A DNA stretch of 46,763 nt from DAOUJW01 sp034421015. Lineage in GTDB: Bacteria; Chloroflexota; Dehalococcoidia; Lucifugimonadales; UBA2985. The stretch covers positions 1 to 46,763 of the forward strand of contig DAOUKT010000020.1 of assembly GCA_034421015.1 (NCBI GenBank). Direction: 5' to 3'. The translations under genes and the position numbers were made by a program. Positions within the stretch are counted from its first letter, which is position 1; every line of letters begins with the position of its first letter. Below are positions 6,931 to 14,324 of the stretch, one piece after another. The notes beneath the pieces were generated by a model. The model was given only the letters and a program-made list of their open reading frames with translations. It made no database searches and was not told where the DNA came from.

Positions 6931-8205
6931 ATGGAAGAGGATTTCGTAAAGCTTGTAGAGCACCTGGTAATCCAGCTGGCAATCATACTCGCCGCTGCCA
7001 AGATTGGCGGAGAGATTTGCGAGCGATTTCTGAAGATACCGGCGGTCCTCGGTGAGTTGACGGCCGGGACCCTGATTGGCCCATACGCCTTGGGGGGCAT
7101 GTCCCTCTTTGGCCTGGGGCCTCTGTTTGAGCTGAAGGACACCCACAACGGCATCCCGGTCAGCCTGGAGCTGTTCGCCATCTCCCAAGTTGCGGCCGTT
7201 GTGCTCCTCTTCGCCGCCGGCCTTGAGACGAACCTGAGGCAGTTCCGAAGGTACGCCGCTTCGGCCTCGCTGGTGGCCGGAGGGGGCGTTCTGGTGCCCT
7301 TCGCTCTCGGAGTGGGGGCCACCATGCTCCTGAAGCCCGCGGGCCTGGAGGGCGACTCCCTGCTCTACGCGGCGCTGTTCATGGGAGCCATCATGACCGC
7401 CACTTCCGTTGGCATCACCGCAAGGGTGCTGGGAGACATGCACAAACTGGACTCCCCTGAGGGCGTGACCATAATGGCCGCGGCCGTTGTGGACGACGTG
7501 CTGGGGATACTGGTGCTAACCGTGGTCGTGGGGATTGCGGCGCCCGGCGAGGAGGTGTCGGTTTCAGGAATAGCCCTGATAGGGTTGAAGGCCGTCGGCT
7601 TCTGGCTGGCGCTGATGATAGGCGGCACCCTCGCCTCCAGGTACATATCCCGCGCCTTCGAGTTCCTCCGGGTGCCCGGAGCGGCGGTCGCGCTGGCAAT
7701 GGCCCTGGCCCTGCTGGCCTCCGGCCTTGCGGAGAGCTTTGGCCTGGCCATGATCATCGGGGCCTACTCCATGGGGCTCGCCCTATCGGACACCCGGCTG
7801 AAGCAGCGCATTGAGCAGCCGATAATGGAGGGGCTTTATCCGGCCCTGGTGCCGGTCTTCTTTGTGGTAATGGGAATGATGGTGGACGTGAGGGCAATGG
7901 GCGGGACAATTGTCTTCAGCCTCATACTCACCCTGCTGGCAATTGTGTCCAAGGTGGTTGGCAGCGGGCTTCCCGCGTTTGCGGCGGGTTTCACACGCGC
8001 CGGCTCGACGCGCGTTGGCGTTGGAATGCTGCCGCGCGGAGAGGTTGCCCTGATAATCGCCGGCATTGGCCTGTCCCGGGGTCTGATCGGGTCTGACCTG
8101 TTCGGCGTGTCCATCCTGATGACGGTGGTCACGACTGTACTGGCAGCGATCCTGCTCAAGACGGCCTTCGATAAGGGAGGCCCGGGACGCCGGGGCGCCG
8201 ATTGA
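6931..8205 (+). CDS. Cation:proton antiporter (CPA2/Kef-type)
   Basis: 424 residues with about 12 membrane spans. Family hallmarks are IPAVLGELTAGTLIGPYALG near residue 40, FAAGLETNL, the ion-binding aspartates in AAAVVDDVLGILVL near residue 190, and GVGMLPRGEVALIIAG near residue 370. There is no C-terminal TrkA-N domain, so it resembles NapA-type Na+/H+ exchangers more than full Kef K+ channels. It exchanges a monovalent cation for protons across the cytoplasmic membrane. A TATACT box at 6885-6890 about 40 bases upstream may be the -10 element. It is followed by tRNA-Arg on the same strand. Confidence 0.9.
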   Translation: MEEDFVKLVEHLVIQLAIILAAAKIGGEICERFLKIPAVLGELTAGTLIGPYALGGMSLFGLGPLFELKDTHNGIPVSLELFAISQVAAVVLLFAAGLETNLRQFRRYAASASLVAGGGVLVPFALGVGATMLLKPAGLEGDSLLYAALFMGAIMTATSVGITARVLGDMHKLDSPEGVTIMAAAVVDDVLGILVLTVVVGIAAPGEEVSVSGIALIGLKAVGFWLALMIGGTLASRYISRAFEFLRVPGAAVALAMALALLASGLAESFGLAMIIGAYSMGLALSDTRLKQRIEQPIMEGLYPALVPVFFVVMGMMVDVRAMGGTIVFSLILTLLAIVSKVVGSGLPAFAAGFTRAGSTRVGVGMLPRGEVALIIAGIGLSRGLIGSDLFGVSILMTVVTTVLAAILLKTAFDKGGPGRRGAD

Positions 8206-8226
8206 GTCGACACCGCGCCGGGCTTG

Positions 8227-8255
8227 TTGCCATTTGAACGGGGCGCTGGTATATT
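8227..8255 (+). promoter_or_regulatory. Promoter of tRNA-Arg
   Basis: TTGCCA (8227-8232) and TATATT (8250-8255) are separated by 17 bases. The tRNA begins about 52 bases downstream. Confidence 0.6.
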
Positions 8256-8307
8256 CCAGTTGAGGCCGCAAGCGGCCTTTTCTCTGCACAGGGTGGACGC
8301 CCGACAA

Positions 8308-8382
8308 GCCCCCGTAGCTCAGAGGATAGAGCACTGGCCTCCGGAGCCAGGTGCGTGGGTTCGAGTCCCGCCGGGGGTACCA
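8308..8382 (+). tRNA. tRNA-Arg (anticodon CCG)
   Basis: The acceptor stem GCCCCCG pairs with CGGGGGT. The D arm is AGCTCAGAGGATAGAGC, the anticodon stem CTGGC/GCCAG encloses CTCCGGA (anticodon CCG), the T loop is GGTTCGAGTCC, and the 3' CCA is encoded. The word GTACCATCATT at its 3' end is repeated 14 bases downstream. Confidence 0.96.
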
Positions 8383-8426
8383 TCATTGGTGTACCATCAT
8401 TCTGTTCAAGACGGAGTTGCAAAACT

Positions 8427-9728
8427 ATGGGCGTTTTCACGAAGAATCGGACCTGGTCCAGGAGCAATCGTATTGCATTGTTTGCCGCTGCGGTGGCTCT
8501 GGTGACGCTTATGACGGCCGCCACCGGCTGCGGGTCGGACGAGCCAACGGCCGCGCCGCCAACTGCGACGAATGTCGTCGCACCCAGCCCCACGCCCACG
8601 CAGGAGCCCACGGCCACGCCCGAGCCTGCCGCCACGCCAACGCCCGCCCCTTCGCCCACGTCGACCCCAGCGCCCACCGCTGAGCCAACGGCCGCGCCGG
8701 AGCTTCCGACGGTCCGGGAGATCATTGATGCCGCCGCGATTGCCATGTCCGCCGTGGAGAGCGGCTCCGTCACCCTTGAGGGCACGGCCACGCTGGGCGG
8801 CGCTGAGGCCATGGAAACAAAGCTGGCGCTCTCCGGAGACTTCCATGCCCCGGATCGCAGCCGGTTCACCACCTCCATTTCAGCCGCCGGCATATCCCTT
8901 GAGTACGACTCAATCGTCATCGGCGAGGACGGCTACCAGGAGAACCTCTTCACCGGCGAGTGGGAGGCAAGCCCGGACGCCCGGGACATTCTGGGAGAGA
9001 GCCGGTTCCTTGGGGAGATCAACCTGGACTTCAACGACCAGGCGACCGACCAGTTGACCCTGGTTGGAACCCAGGACCTGGACAGCGTGCAGGTCTATCA
9101 CCTCCAGGGCACAATCCCACCCGGCGCGGCCGCGGAGATGCTGGGAGACCCAACCATCGGCGAGGACTCACAGGGCGCTCCGATCAACGTGGAGATGTGG
9201 ATTGGCGTTGAGGACTCCCTGGTCCGCAGGATTAGCATTGCCTTCCAGCAGCCGAATGAGTTGACGGGTCAGGCCATATCCGCTCAGACCGTCTTTACCT
9301 ACTCGGAGTTCGGCAAGGACGTGGACATCCAGGCGCCGGAGGTGCTGCAACCAGACTTCAGCATCACCCTTCCCGGAGGCATGGACGACCACGGGAACGA
9401 CCAGTTCTCGGCCACGGCAATCGCAGTCGGCGAGACGGCGGAGGGCGTTATAGACGACCTCTTCGACTACGACTACTTCACGTTCATGGCCGAGGAGGGG
9501 CAGTCCTACGTGATGGTGGTGTCCCTGGGCACGCTGACCGACTCCTTCCTTGGCCTCTACGACGCCAATGGAGAGGGGCTGGACTGGAACGACGACTATG
9601 GCGACACCACAGGGTCCCGCATCGAGTGGACGGCGCCCTCCACCGGCGAGTTCTTCCTCGCGGTGGAGGGCTTTGACGTGGATGCCACCGGCACCTACAC
9701 CCTGACCGTGACCGAGGCCGCTGCCTAG
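8427..9728 (+). CDS. Lipoprotein with Thr/Pro linker, LppX/LolA-like domain and C-terminal PPC domain
   Basis: The ATG at 8427 is chosen because earlier in-frame starts lie inside tRNA-Arg. That gives 433 residues. A signal peptide ends in a lipobox with Cys at residue 35 (AATGCGSD). A linker rich in PTPTQEPTATPEP repeats follows to about residue 90. A domain of about 200 residues (REIIDAAAIAMSAVESGSVTLEG, then AGISLEYDSIVIGEDGYQEN) resembles LppX/LprG/LolA-like lipid-binding lipoproteins. The last 100 residues form a pre-peptidase C-terminal (PPC) beta domain (DDLFDYDYFTFMAEEGQSY, FLGLYDANGEGLDWNDD, GEFFLAVEG). It is probably a surface lipid- or glycan-binding protein; the ligand is unknown. 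Confidence 0.8.
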   Translation: MGVFTKNRTWSRSNRIALFAAAVALVTLMTAATGCGSDEPTAAPPTATNVVAPSPTPTQEPTATPEPAATPTPAPSPTSTPAPTAEPTAAPELPTVREIIDAAAIAMSAVESGSVTLEGTATLGGAEAMETKLALSGDFHAPDRSRFTTSISAAGISLEYDSIVIGEDGYQENLFTGEWEASPDARDILGESRFLGEINLDFNDQATDQLTLVGTQDLDSVQVYHLQGTIPPGAAAEMLGDPTIGEDSQGAPINVEMWIGVEDSLVRRISIAFQQPNELTGQAISAQTVFTYSEFGKDVDIQAPEVLQPDFSITLPGGMDDHGNDQFSATAIAVGETAEGVIDDLFDYDYFTFMAEEGQSYVMVVSLGTLTDSFLGLYDANGEGLDWNDDYGDTTGSRIEWTAPSTGEFFLAVEGFDVDATGTYTLTVTEAAA

Positions 9729-9910
9729 ACGGCCGCCCCAAGCCCCCCCCTCCACATTGACGCCCGCCGCAGGCCAATGGTATCCTCTAGGCGTTGGGCC
9801 GGACGCCTGCGGTTCTCCTTTTCTCCCCGGCGTTCTACTCCTCCGCAGCAGGTCCGGCGCTTCTGGAATCCCGAGTCGCGCAGTCTCAGTATTCCCAGAA
9901 AGGGGCCAAT

Positions 9911-10387
9911 ATGGACAAAGTCCTCAAGATCGTTCCCGAAGCCTGTACCGGCTGCATGCGTTGCGAAATGGCCTGCTCTTACATGCAGACGGGCACCTAC
10001 CAGCCGTCCAAGTCCGTGATAAGGGTCTCGCCCTTTGAAAGGCACACCAGCTACTCGCCGTACACCTGCTTCCAGTGCGAGGAAGCGTGGTGCCTCACGG
10101 CCTGCCCGGTGGAGGCCATCACCATTTCCCCCGCGGGCGCGAAGGTGGTCATGGACGACCAGTGCGTCGGCTGCAAGCTGTGCACCATCGCCTGCCCCTA
10201 CGGCACCATCTTCTACGACGTGGATACCCACAAGGCGTTCAAGTGCAACCTGTGCGGAGGATCGCCCGCGTGCGCGGAGGCGTGTCCCACCCAGGCCATC
10301 CAGTGGGTGGAGGCCGAGGTGCAGGACTGGCAGGGCGACTTCGCAGAGCAGCGCGGCAACGTCCACCTTGTGGGCTTCTCCGTCTAG
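9911..10387 (+). CDS. Four-cluster 4Fe-4S ferredoxin-type electron carrier
   Basis: The ATG at 9911 gives 158 residues; the longer upstream reading has no family-like sequence. Four Cys groups are visible: CTGCMRCEMAC near residue 12, CFQCEEAWCLTACP near 55, CVGCKLCTIACP near 84 and CNLCGGSPACAEACP near 112. This is the 16-Cys pattern of HycB/DmsB-type proteins that bind four [4Fe-4S] clusters. It is the first gene of a run with an FAD oxidoreductase and two AORs, so it likely takes electrons from aldehyde oxidation. No twin-arginine signal is present, so it is cytoplasmic. Confidence 0.92.
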   Translation: MDKVLKIVPEACTGCMRCEMACSYMQTGTYQPSKSVIRVSPFERHTSYSPYTCFQCEEAWCLTACPVEAITISPAGAKVVMDDQCVGCKLCTIACPYGTIFYDVDTHKAFKCNLCGGSPACAEACPTQAIQWVEAEVQDWQGDFAEQRGNVHLVGFSV

Positions 10388-10402
10388 GACAGGGGGTTCA
10401 AG

Positions 10403-11773
10403 ATGGCTCCAAAGCGACACGTAATTGTGGGCGGCGGCACCGCCGGCCTCAACGCAATGACCACCATCCGCGAGTACGACAAGGGCGAGTCTGAGGTCGT
10501 GCTGGTCTCCAGGGAGTGGCCCTACTCCCGTATGGTGCTGCCCTACTACCTTGGGCACACCATATCCGAGTCCCACGTCTTCACCGCCACCGCGCCGCGA
10601 CTGGCAAACCTGGGCGTCCAGTTCGCCAAGTCGGACGCCGCGACCGAGGCCGACCTCATCAACCAGTTCATCCCGCGCCGGGCCGCGTCCCTGGACACGG
10701 CCAACAACCAGCTGACCCTTGAGGACGGCGTGACCATCGGCTACGACGACCTGCTCATCGCCACCGGCTCCTCGGCCACGCGCCCTCCCATTCCCGGCGC
10801 AGACGGCGAGAACATCTACAACCTGTGGACCCTTGACGACGCCCGAGGCGTCCTGGCCAACATCAAGGAGGGCATGGACGTGGCGATGGTGGGCGCGGGC
10901 TTCATCAGCTTCACCATCCTCAACTCCGTGCTCAGCCACGGCGTCAACCTGCACATCATCGAGATCATGCCCCAGATTCTGCCCCGCATGATAGACAGCC
11001 AGGGCGCCTCTATGGTGCATGGCTGGCTGGAGCAGAAGGGCGTCACGCTCCACACCAACACCCGGGTCCAGGCCATCGAGGACGCGGACGGCCGCAAGAA
11101 GCTGGTCATCGGGGACGGCAACGACGTCACCGTGGACCTGGTCATCATGGGAACGGGCATCCGCACCAACCTTGAGTGGCTGGAGGGGTCCGGCATCGAG
11201 ATCGACCAGGGCATCCTGGTGGACGACCACCTGCGCTCCAACGTGCCCAACGTCTACGCCGCCGGCGACGTGGCCCAGGGCAGCGAGCTGATAACCGGCA
11301 GCCGCGAGATCCACGCCATCGAGCCGACGGCCATGGAGCACGGCCGCATCGTTGGCGCGAACATGGCCGGCCGGGACATCGCCTATCGAGGCAGCCTGCT
11401 GATGAACATACTGGACGTCCAGGACCTGGACATCGCCAGCTTCGGCGACTGGAACGGCAGCGACGACGTGACGGTGTTCCTGAGCGCGAGTGAGAACGTC
11501 TACCGCAAGCTGGTCTGGAACGGCGACCGCATCACCGGGGCCATCATCATGGGCCCCGCACGCTCCGTCTGGACCACCAACGACGTGGGAATGCTCAAGG
11601 GGCTCATCCAGTCCCAGACGCCCCTTGGAGGCTGGAAGGCGTACCTCCAGGAGAACCCCCGGGACATCAAGAGGCCCTTTGTCGCTTCTCACATAACCAG
11701 GGATATGCTTCCGGTGAAGACCCTGGACCACCCATCTGTGCCGTCGCGGGAGGTTGCGGCCACAAACAGATAG
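10403..11773 (+). CDS. FAD-dependent NAD(P)/disulfide-type oxidoreductase of the AOR cluster
   Basis: 456 residues. The N-terminal FAD-binding site reads VGGGTAGLNA; the second conserved site is LIATGSSATRPPIPGADG; the NAD(P)-binding fold starts at VAMVGAGFIS near residue 160; the FAD-closing motif is NVYAAGDVAQG near 290. It belongs to the pyridine nucleotide-disulfide oxidoreductase superfamily (nitrite reductase/rubredoxin reductase-like), but no CxxxxC redox disulfide is seen. It lies 15 bases after the ferredoxin gene. It likely shuttles electrons between NAD(P)H and the ferredoxin used or produced by the AORs. Its stop codon abuts palindromic element copy B. Confidence 0.88.
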   Translation: MAPKRHVIVGGGTAGLNAMTTIREYDKGESEVVLVSREWPYSRMVLPYYLGHTISESHVFTATAPRLANLGVQFAKSDAATEADLINQFIPRRAASLDTANNQLTLEDGVTIGYDDLLIATGSSATRPPIPGADGENIYNLWTLDDARGVLANIKEGMDVAMVGAGFISFTILNSVLSHGVNLHIIEIMPQILPRMIDSQGASMVHGWLEQKGVTLHTNTRVQAIEDADGRKKLVIGDGNDVTVDLVIMGTGIRTNLEWLEGSGIEIDQGILVDDHLRSNVPNVYAAGDVAQGSELITGSREIHAIEPTAMEHGRIVGANMAGRDIAYRGSLLMNILDVQDLDIASFGDWNGSDDVTVFLSASENVYRKLVWNGDRITGAIIMGPARSVWTTNDVGMLKGLIQSQTPLGGWKAYLQENPRDIKRPFVASHITRDMLPVKTLDHPSVPSREVAATNR

Positions 11774-11990
11774 GAGACCTTAGCGTAACTTGTGACTAAC
11801 TTCATATCACTGTCATTCTGAGCGCAGCGAAGAATCCAAGGCGTTTCGTTCAAGACGCTGTAGCTATGCGGACAGAGGTTCTGGATTCTTCACTCCGCAG
11901 AGCTGAGTTTATCCTGAGCGCAGCCGAAGGGTTCAGAATGACAGTTGGAACGCTTCTTTTGGGGGCTATGCCGCAGTTATTCAAAGAGCC
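11774..11990. repeat. Composite palindromic (MITE-like) element, copy B
   Basis: A 135-bp core (11810-11944) has perfect 12-bp ends CTGTCATTCTGA / TCAGAATGACAG. The outer words 'gagaccttagcgtaac' and 'gttattcaaag' match copy A, as does the right flank 'gttggaacgcttc'. It separates the oxidoreductase gene from the first AOR gene and begins directly after a TAG stop. No coding content. Confidence 0.78.
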
Positions 11991-12070
11991 CCTTCAGGCG
12001 AAGAAGGACTGCAAAGGTCTCTAAACGAAACGAGCGAGACCAACACCTTAACACCAAGGAGGTAAAACCA

Positions 12071-13972
12071 ATGTCAGAGCAGCTGCCAGGCGGGTATGCC
12101 GGAAGGATACTCCGCATTGACCTGACCACCGAGCGCGTATGGACTGAGAGCATAGCCCCGGAGGACTATCGCTACTACCTGGGCGCGGTGGGCATAGGCA
12201 CCAAGATTCTATGGGAGGAGGTCCCCCCTGAGGTCGACTGGGACCACCCCGACAACCGCCTTATCCTGGCCTCCGGCCCCCTCGCGGGCACGCCGGTGTG
12301 GGGCACGGGCAGCCTGACCGTCGTCACAAGGGGCGCAATGACCAACGGCGCAACGGTGACCAACGCCCAGGGCTTCTTCGGCGCAAACCTCAAGTACTGC
12401 GGCTACGACGCCATCGTCCTCCAGGGACAGGCCAGCAGGTGGGTGTACGTCTACATCAACGACGACGTTGTGGAGCTTCGCGACGCATCGCACCTGATGG
12501 GCCAGGACACATGGGACATGCAGGACACGCTCCAGACCGAGCACGGTCGCACAGGGCACCAGCTGAGCGTCTACGGCATTGGCCCCGCCGGCGAGAAGGT
12601 CGTGCGGTGGGCCATCATTGAGGGCGACTACGGGCACGTTGCCAGCAAGAACGGCTGCGGCGCGGTGATGGGCAAGAAGAAGGTGAAGTGCGTGGCCATT
12701 GTCCGGGGCACCCGCGGCGTGCGGGTCCACGACCCGGCCGGCCTCTTCCAGGCCGCGGACATGATCTCCCACGAGCTGAAGACCGACCCCACCTCCTCCG
12801 GCCTGTACCAGTACGGCACCCTGGGCGGCGTCTACAACGGCTCCTTCACGGGCACCCTGCCCACCAAGAACTACACCACCAACATCTTCCCGGAGCCCGC
12901 CCGCCTGGACGAGTGGCAGCCCGTCAACCTGAGGGCGCAGTTCGCACACCGGGGCCACCAGTGCAACGGCTGCGGGATGCAGCACTGCCACATCAACGTC
13001 ATCCCTTCGGGTGAGCGCAAGGGGCAACTCATCGACGAGTCGGAGTACGAGGGGCTGTCCGGCTGCGGAGCGCAGATCGGCTGCGTGGACCCCGTGGACG
13101 TACAGTGGCTCAACACCCAGGTGGACAAGGCCGGTGTGGACGTCAACGAGTTCGGCTGGGTGATCGGCTGGGTCATGGAGTGCTACGAGAAGGGGTACAT
13201 CACCAAAGAGCAGCTTGGCGGCATCGAACCCAAGTGGGGCGACGCCGAAGCGACCAACGCCCTGCTCCAGATGATAACCAACCGCGAGGGCTTCGGCGAC
13301 GTTCTGGCAGAGGGGGTGAAGATAGCCGCGCACCACGTCGGCGGGCCTGCCCTGGACTGCGCCGTCTTCACCCACAAGGGCGTCAGCCCCCGGGGCCACG
13401 ACCATCGCAGCCGCTGGGCCGAGATGCTGGAGGGCGCGGTGCAGAGCGCCGGGACCATCGAGACCGGTCCGCTGGTGAAGCCGGAGGAGCACGGCCTGCC
13501 CGCCAGCCACAACGGCTTCGACCCCAAGGAGGTCGGCTTCATGACCGGCGCAATGCTGGGCAGGCGGCACTTCGAGGACTCCCTTGGCACCTGCATGTTC
13601 ACCACACGCACCTACCTGACCTCCGTGTGCCGGGCCCTGAACGCAGTGACGGGCTGGGACTACAGCAAGGAGGAGGCGATGGACTTCGGCAAGCGGTGCT
13701 CCCACCTCATGCGCCTCTTCAACCTGCGCAGCGGCGTGGGCATGGACCTGGAGAAGCCGTCGGAGCGGTACTGGTCGACGCCGGTGGACGGACCGGCCGC
13801 GGGCCAGAGCGCCAAGGAGAACTGGGACACCCTGGTGGGGACCTACTACGACACCGTTGGATGGGACCGGGAGACGGGCAACCCCCTCCCGGACACGCTC
13901 CGCAAGTACGGGCTTGAGCGTCTCATCCCGGAGATATGGGGCCCGGAGGAGGCCGTAATCAGTGGCCGATGA
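12071..13972 (+). CDS. aor: Aldehyde:ferredoxin oxidoreductase, copy 1
   Basis: The ATG at 12071 follows a strong site (AAGGAGGTAAAACC), giving 633 residues. Family marks are GGYAGRILRIDLTTERV at the start, NRLILASGPLAGTPVWGTG, and GAMTNGATVTNAQGFFGANL near residue 90, the pterin-binding part of domain 1. Candidate cluster ligands are CNGCGMQHC near residue 300 and SLGTC near residue 505. It should oxidise aldehydes to acids with a tungsten (or molybdenum) bis-pterin cofactor and pass electrons to ferredoxin. The stop overlaps the GTG start of the MoaD-like gene. It is about 70-75% identical by eye to copy 2, indicating tandem duplication. The substrate is not deducible. Confidence 0.93.
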   Translation: MSEQLPGGYAGRILRIDLTTERVWTESIAPEDYRYYLGAVGIGTKILWEEVPPEVDWDHPDNRLILASGPLAGTPVWGTGSLTVVTRGAMTNGATVTNAQGFFGANLKYCGYDAIVLQGQASRWVYVYINDDVVELRDASHLMGQDTWDMQDTLQTEHGRTGHQLSVYGIGPAGEKVVRWAIIEGDYGHVASKNGCGAVMGKKKVKCVAIVRGTRGVRVHDPAGLFQAADMISHELKTDPTSSGLYQYGTLGGVYNGSFTGTLPTKNYTTNIFPEPARLDEWQPVNLRAQFAHRGHQCNGCGMQHCHINVIPSGERKGQLIDESEYEGLSGCGAQIGCVDPVDVQWLNTQVDKAGVDVNEFGWVIGWVMECYEKGYITKEQLGGIEPKWGDAEATNALLQMITNREGFGDVLAEGVKIAAHHVGGPALDCAVFTHKGVSPRGHDHRSRWAEMLEGAVQSAGTIETGPLVKPEEHGLPASHNGFDPKEVGFMTGAMLGRRHFEDSLGTCMFTTRTYLTSVCRALNAVTGWDYSKEEAMDFGKRCSHLMRLFNLRSGVGMDLEKPSERYWSTPVDGPAAGQSAKENWDTLVGTYYDTVGWDRETGNPLPDTLRKYGLERLIPEIWGPEEAVISGR

Positions 13973-14300
13973 ACAGGACAAGACCGTTACGGCTGAGAAG
14001 CCAAAGGTAAAGATTGAGGTCTTTGCCTGGCTGACCCGCTACGTTGGCGGCGACGGCGGGGGCCGCAAGTTCTACACCGAGGAGTTCACCCCCGGCGAGT
14101 CGCTACGGACCGTGGTCAGAAGGGTGAGCCGGAACTATCCGGCCCTTGACCACATCCTCTGGGACCCGGACACCGGGCAGCTGGGCGCGTCCGTGGAGAT
14201 CATCGTGAACGACGCCTTCCTGGGCATCAACCACACCATGGACAGCGAACTCAGCGACGGCGACACTATCACGCTGCTGCCCGCCTGGGACGGGGGATAG
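13962..14300 (+). CDS. MoaD/ThiS-family sulfur carrier protein
   Basis: 112 residues from a GTG that overlaps the AOR stop. A beta-grasp fold is suggested by KIEVFAWLTRYVGG, the ASVEIIVNDAFLGI strand and LSDGDTITLLPAWDGG at the end. The C-terminal Gly-Gly is the site of thiocarboxylate formation in MoaD and ThiS. The Lys/Glu-rich first 17 residues are an extension beyond the usual 80-90-residue length. Its position between two AOR genes points to dithiolene sulfur supply for the tungstopterin cofactor. No MoaE or MoeB homologue is in the window. Confidence 0.88.
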   Translation: MADEQDKTVTAEKPKVKIEVFAWLTRYVGGDGGGRKFYTEEFTPGESLRTVVRRVSRNYPALDHILWDPDTGQLGASVEIIVNDAFLGINHTMDSELSDGDTITLLPAWDGG

Positions 14301-14324
14301 CCTACAGGAGGGAGGGCCAAGCCC

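Noticed and set aside
8378..8402. Direct repeat GTACCATCATT at the tRNA-Arg 3' end, resembling an attachment site
   Set aside because: Only 11 bases, 14 bases apart, with no integrase or foreign cargo; chance or local slippage is enough.
9725..11731. A 668-codon open frame on the minus strand opposite the FAD oxidoreductase and ferredoxin genes
   Set aside because: It is rich in Val/Gly/His/Asp and has no motif, as expected for the antisense of a GC-rich gene; the plus-strand proteins have clear motifs.
12209..13981. A 590-codon minus-strand frame opposite the first AOR
   Set aside because: It is an antisense shadow: no ribosome site, no family-like sequence, and it exactly covers a well-supported gene.
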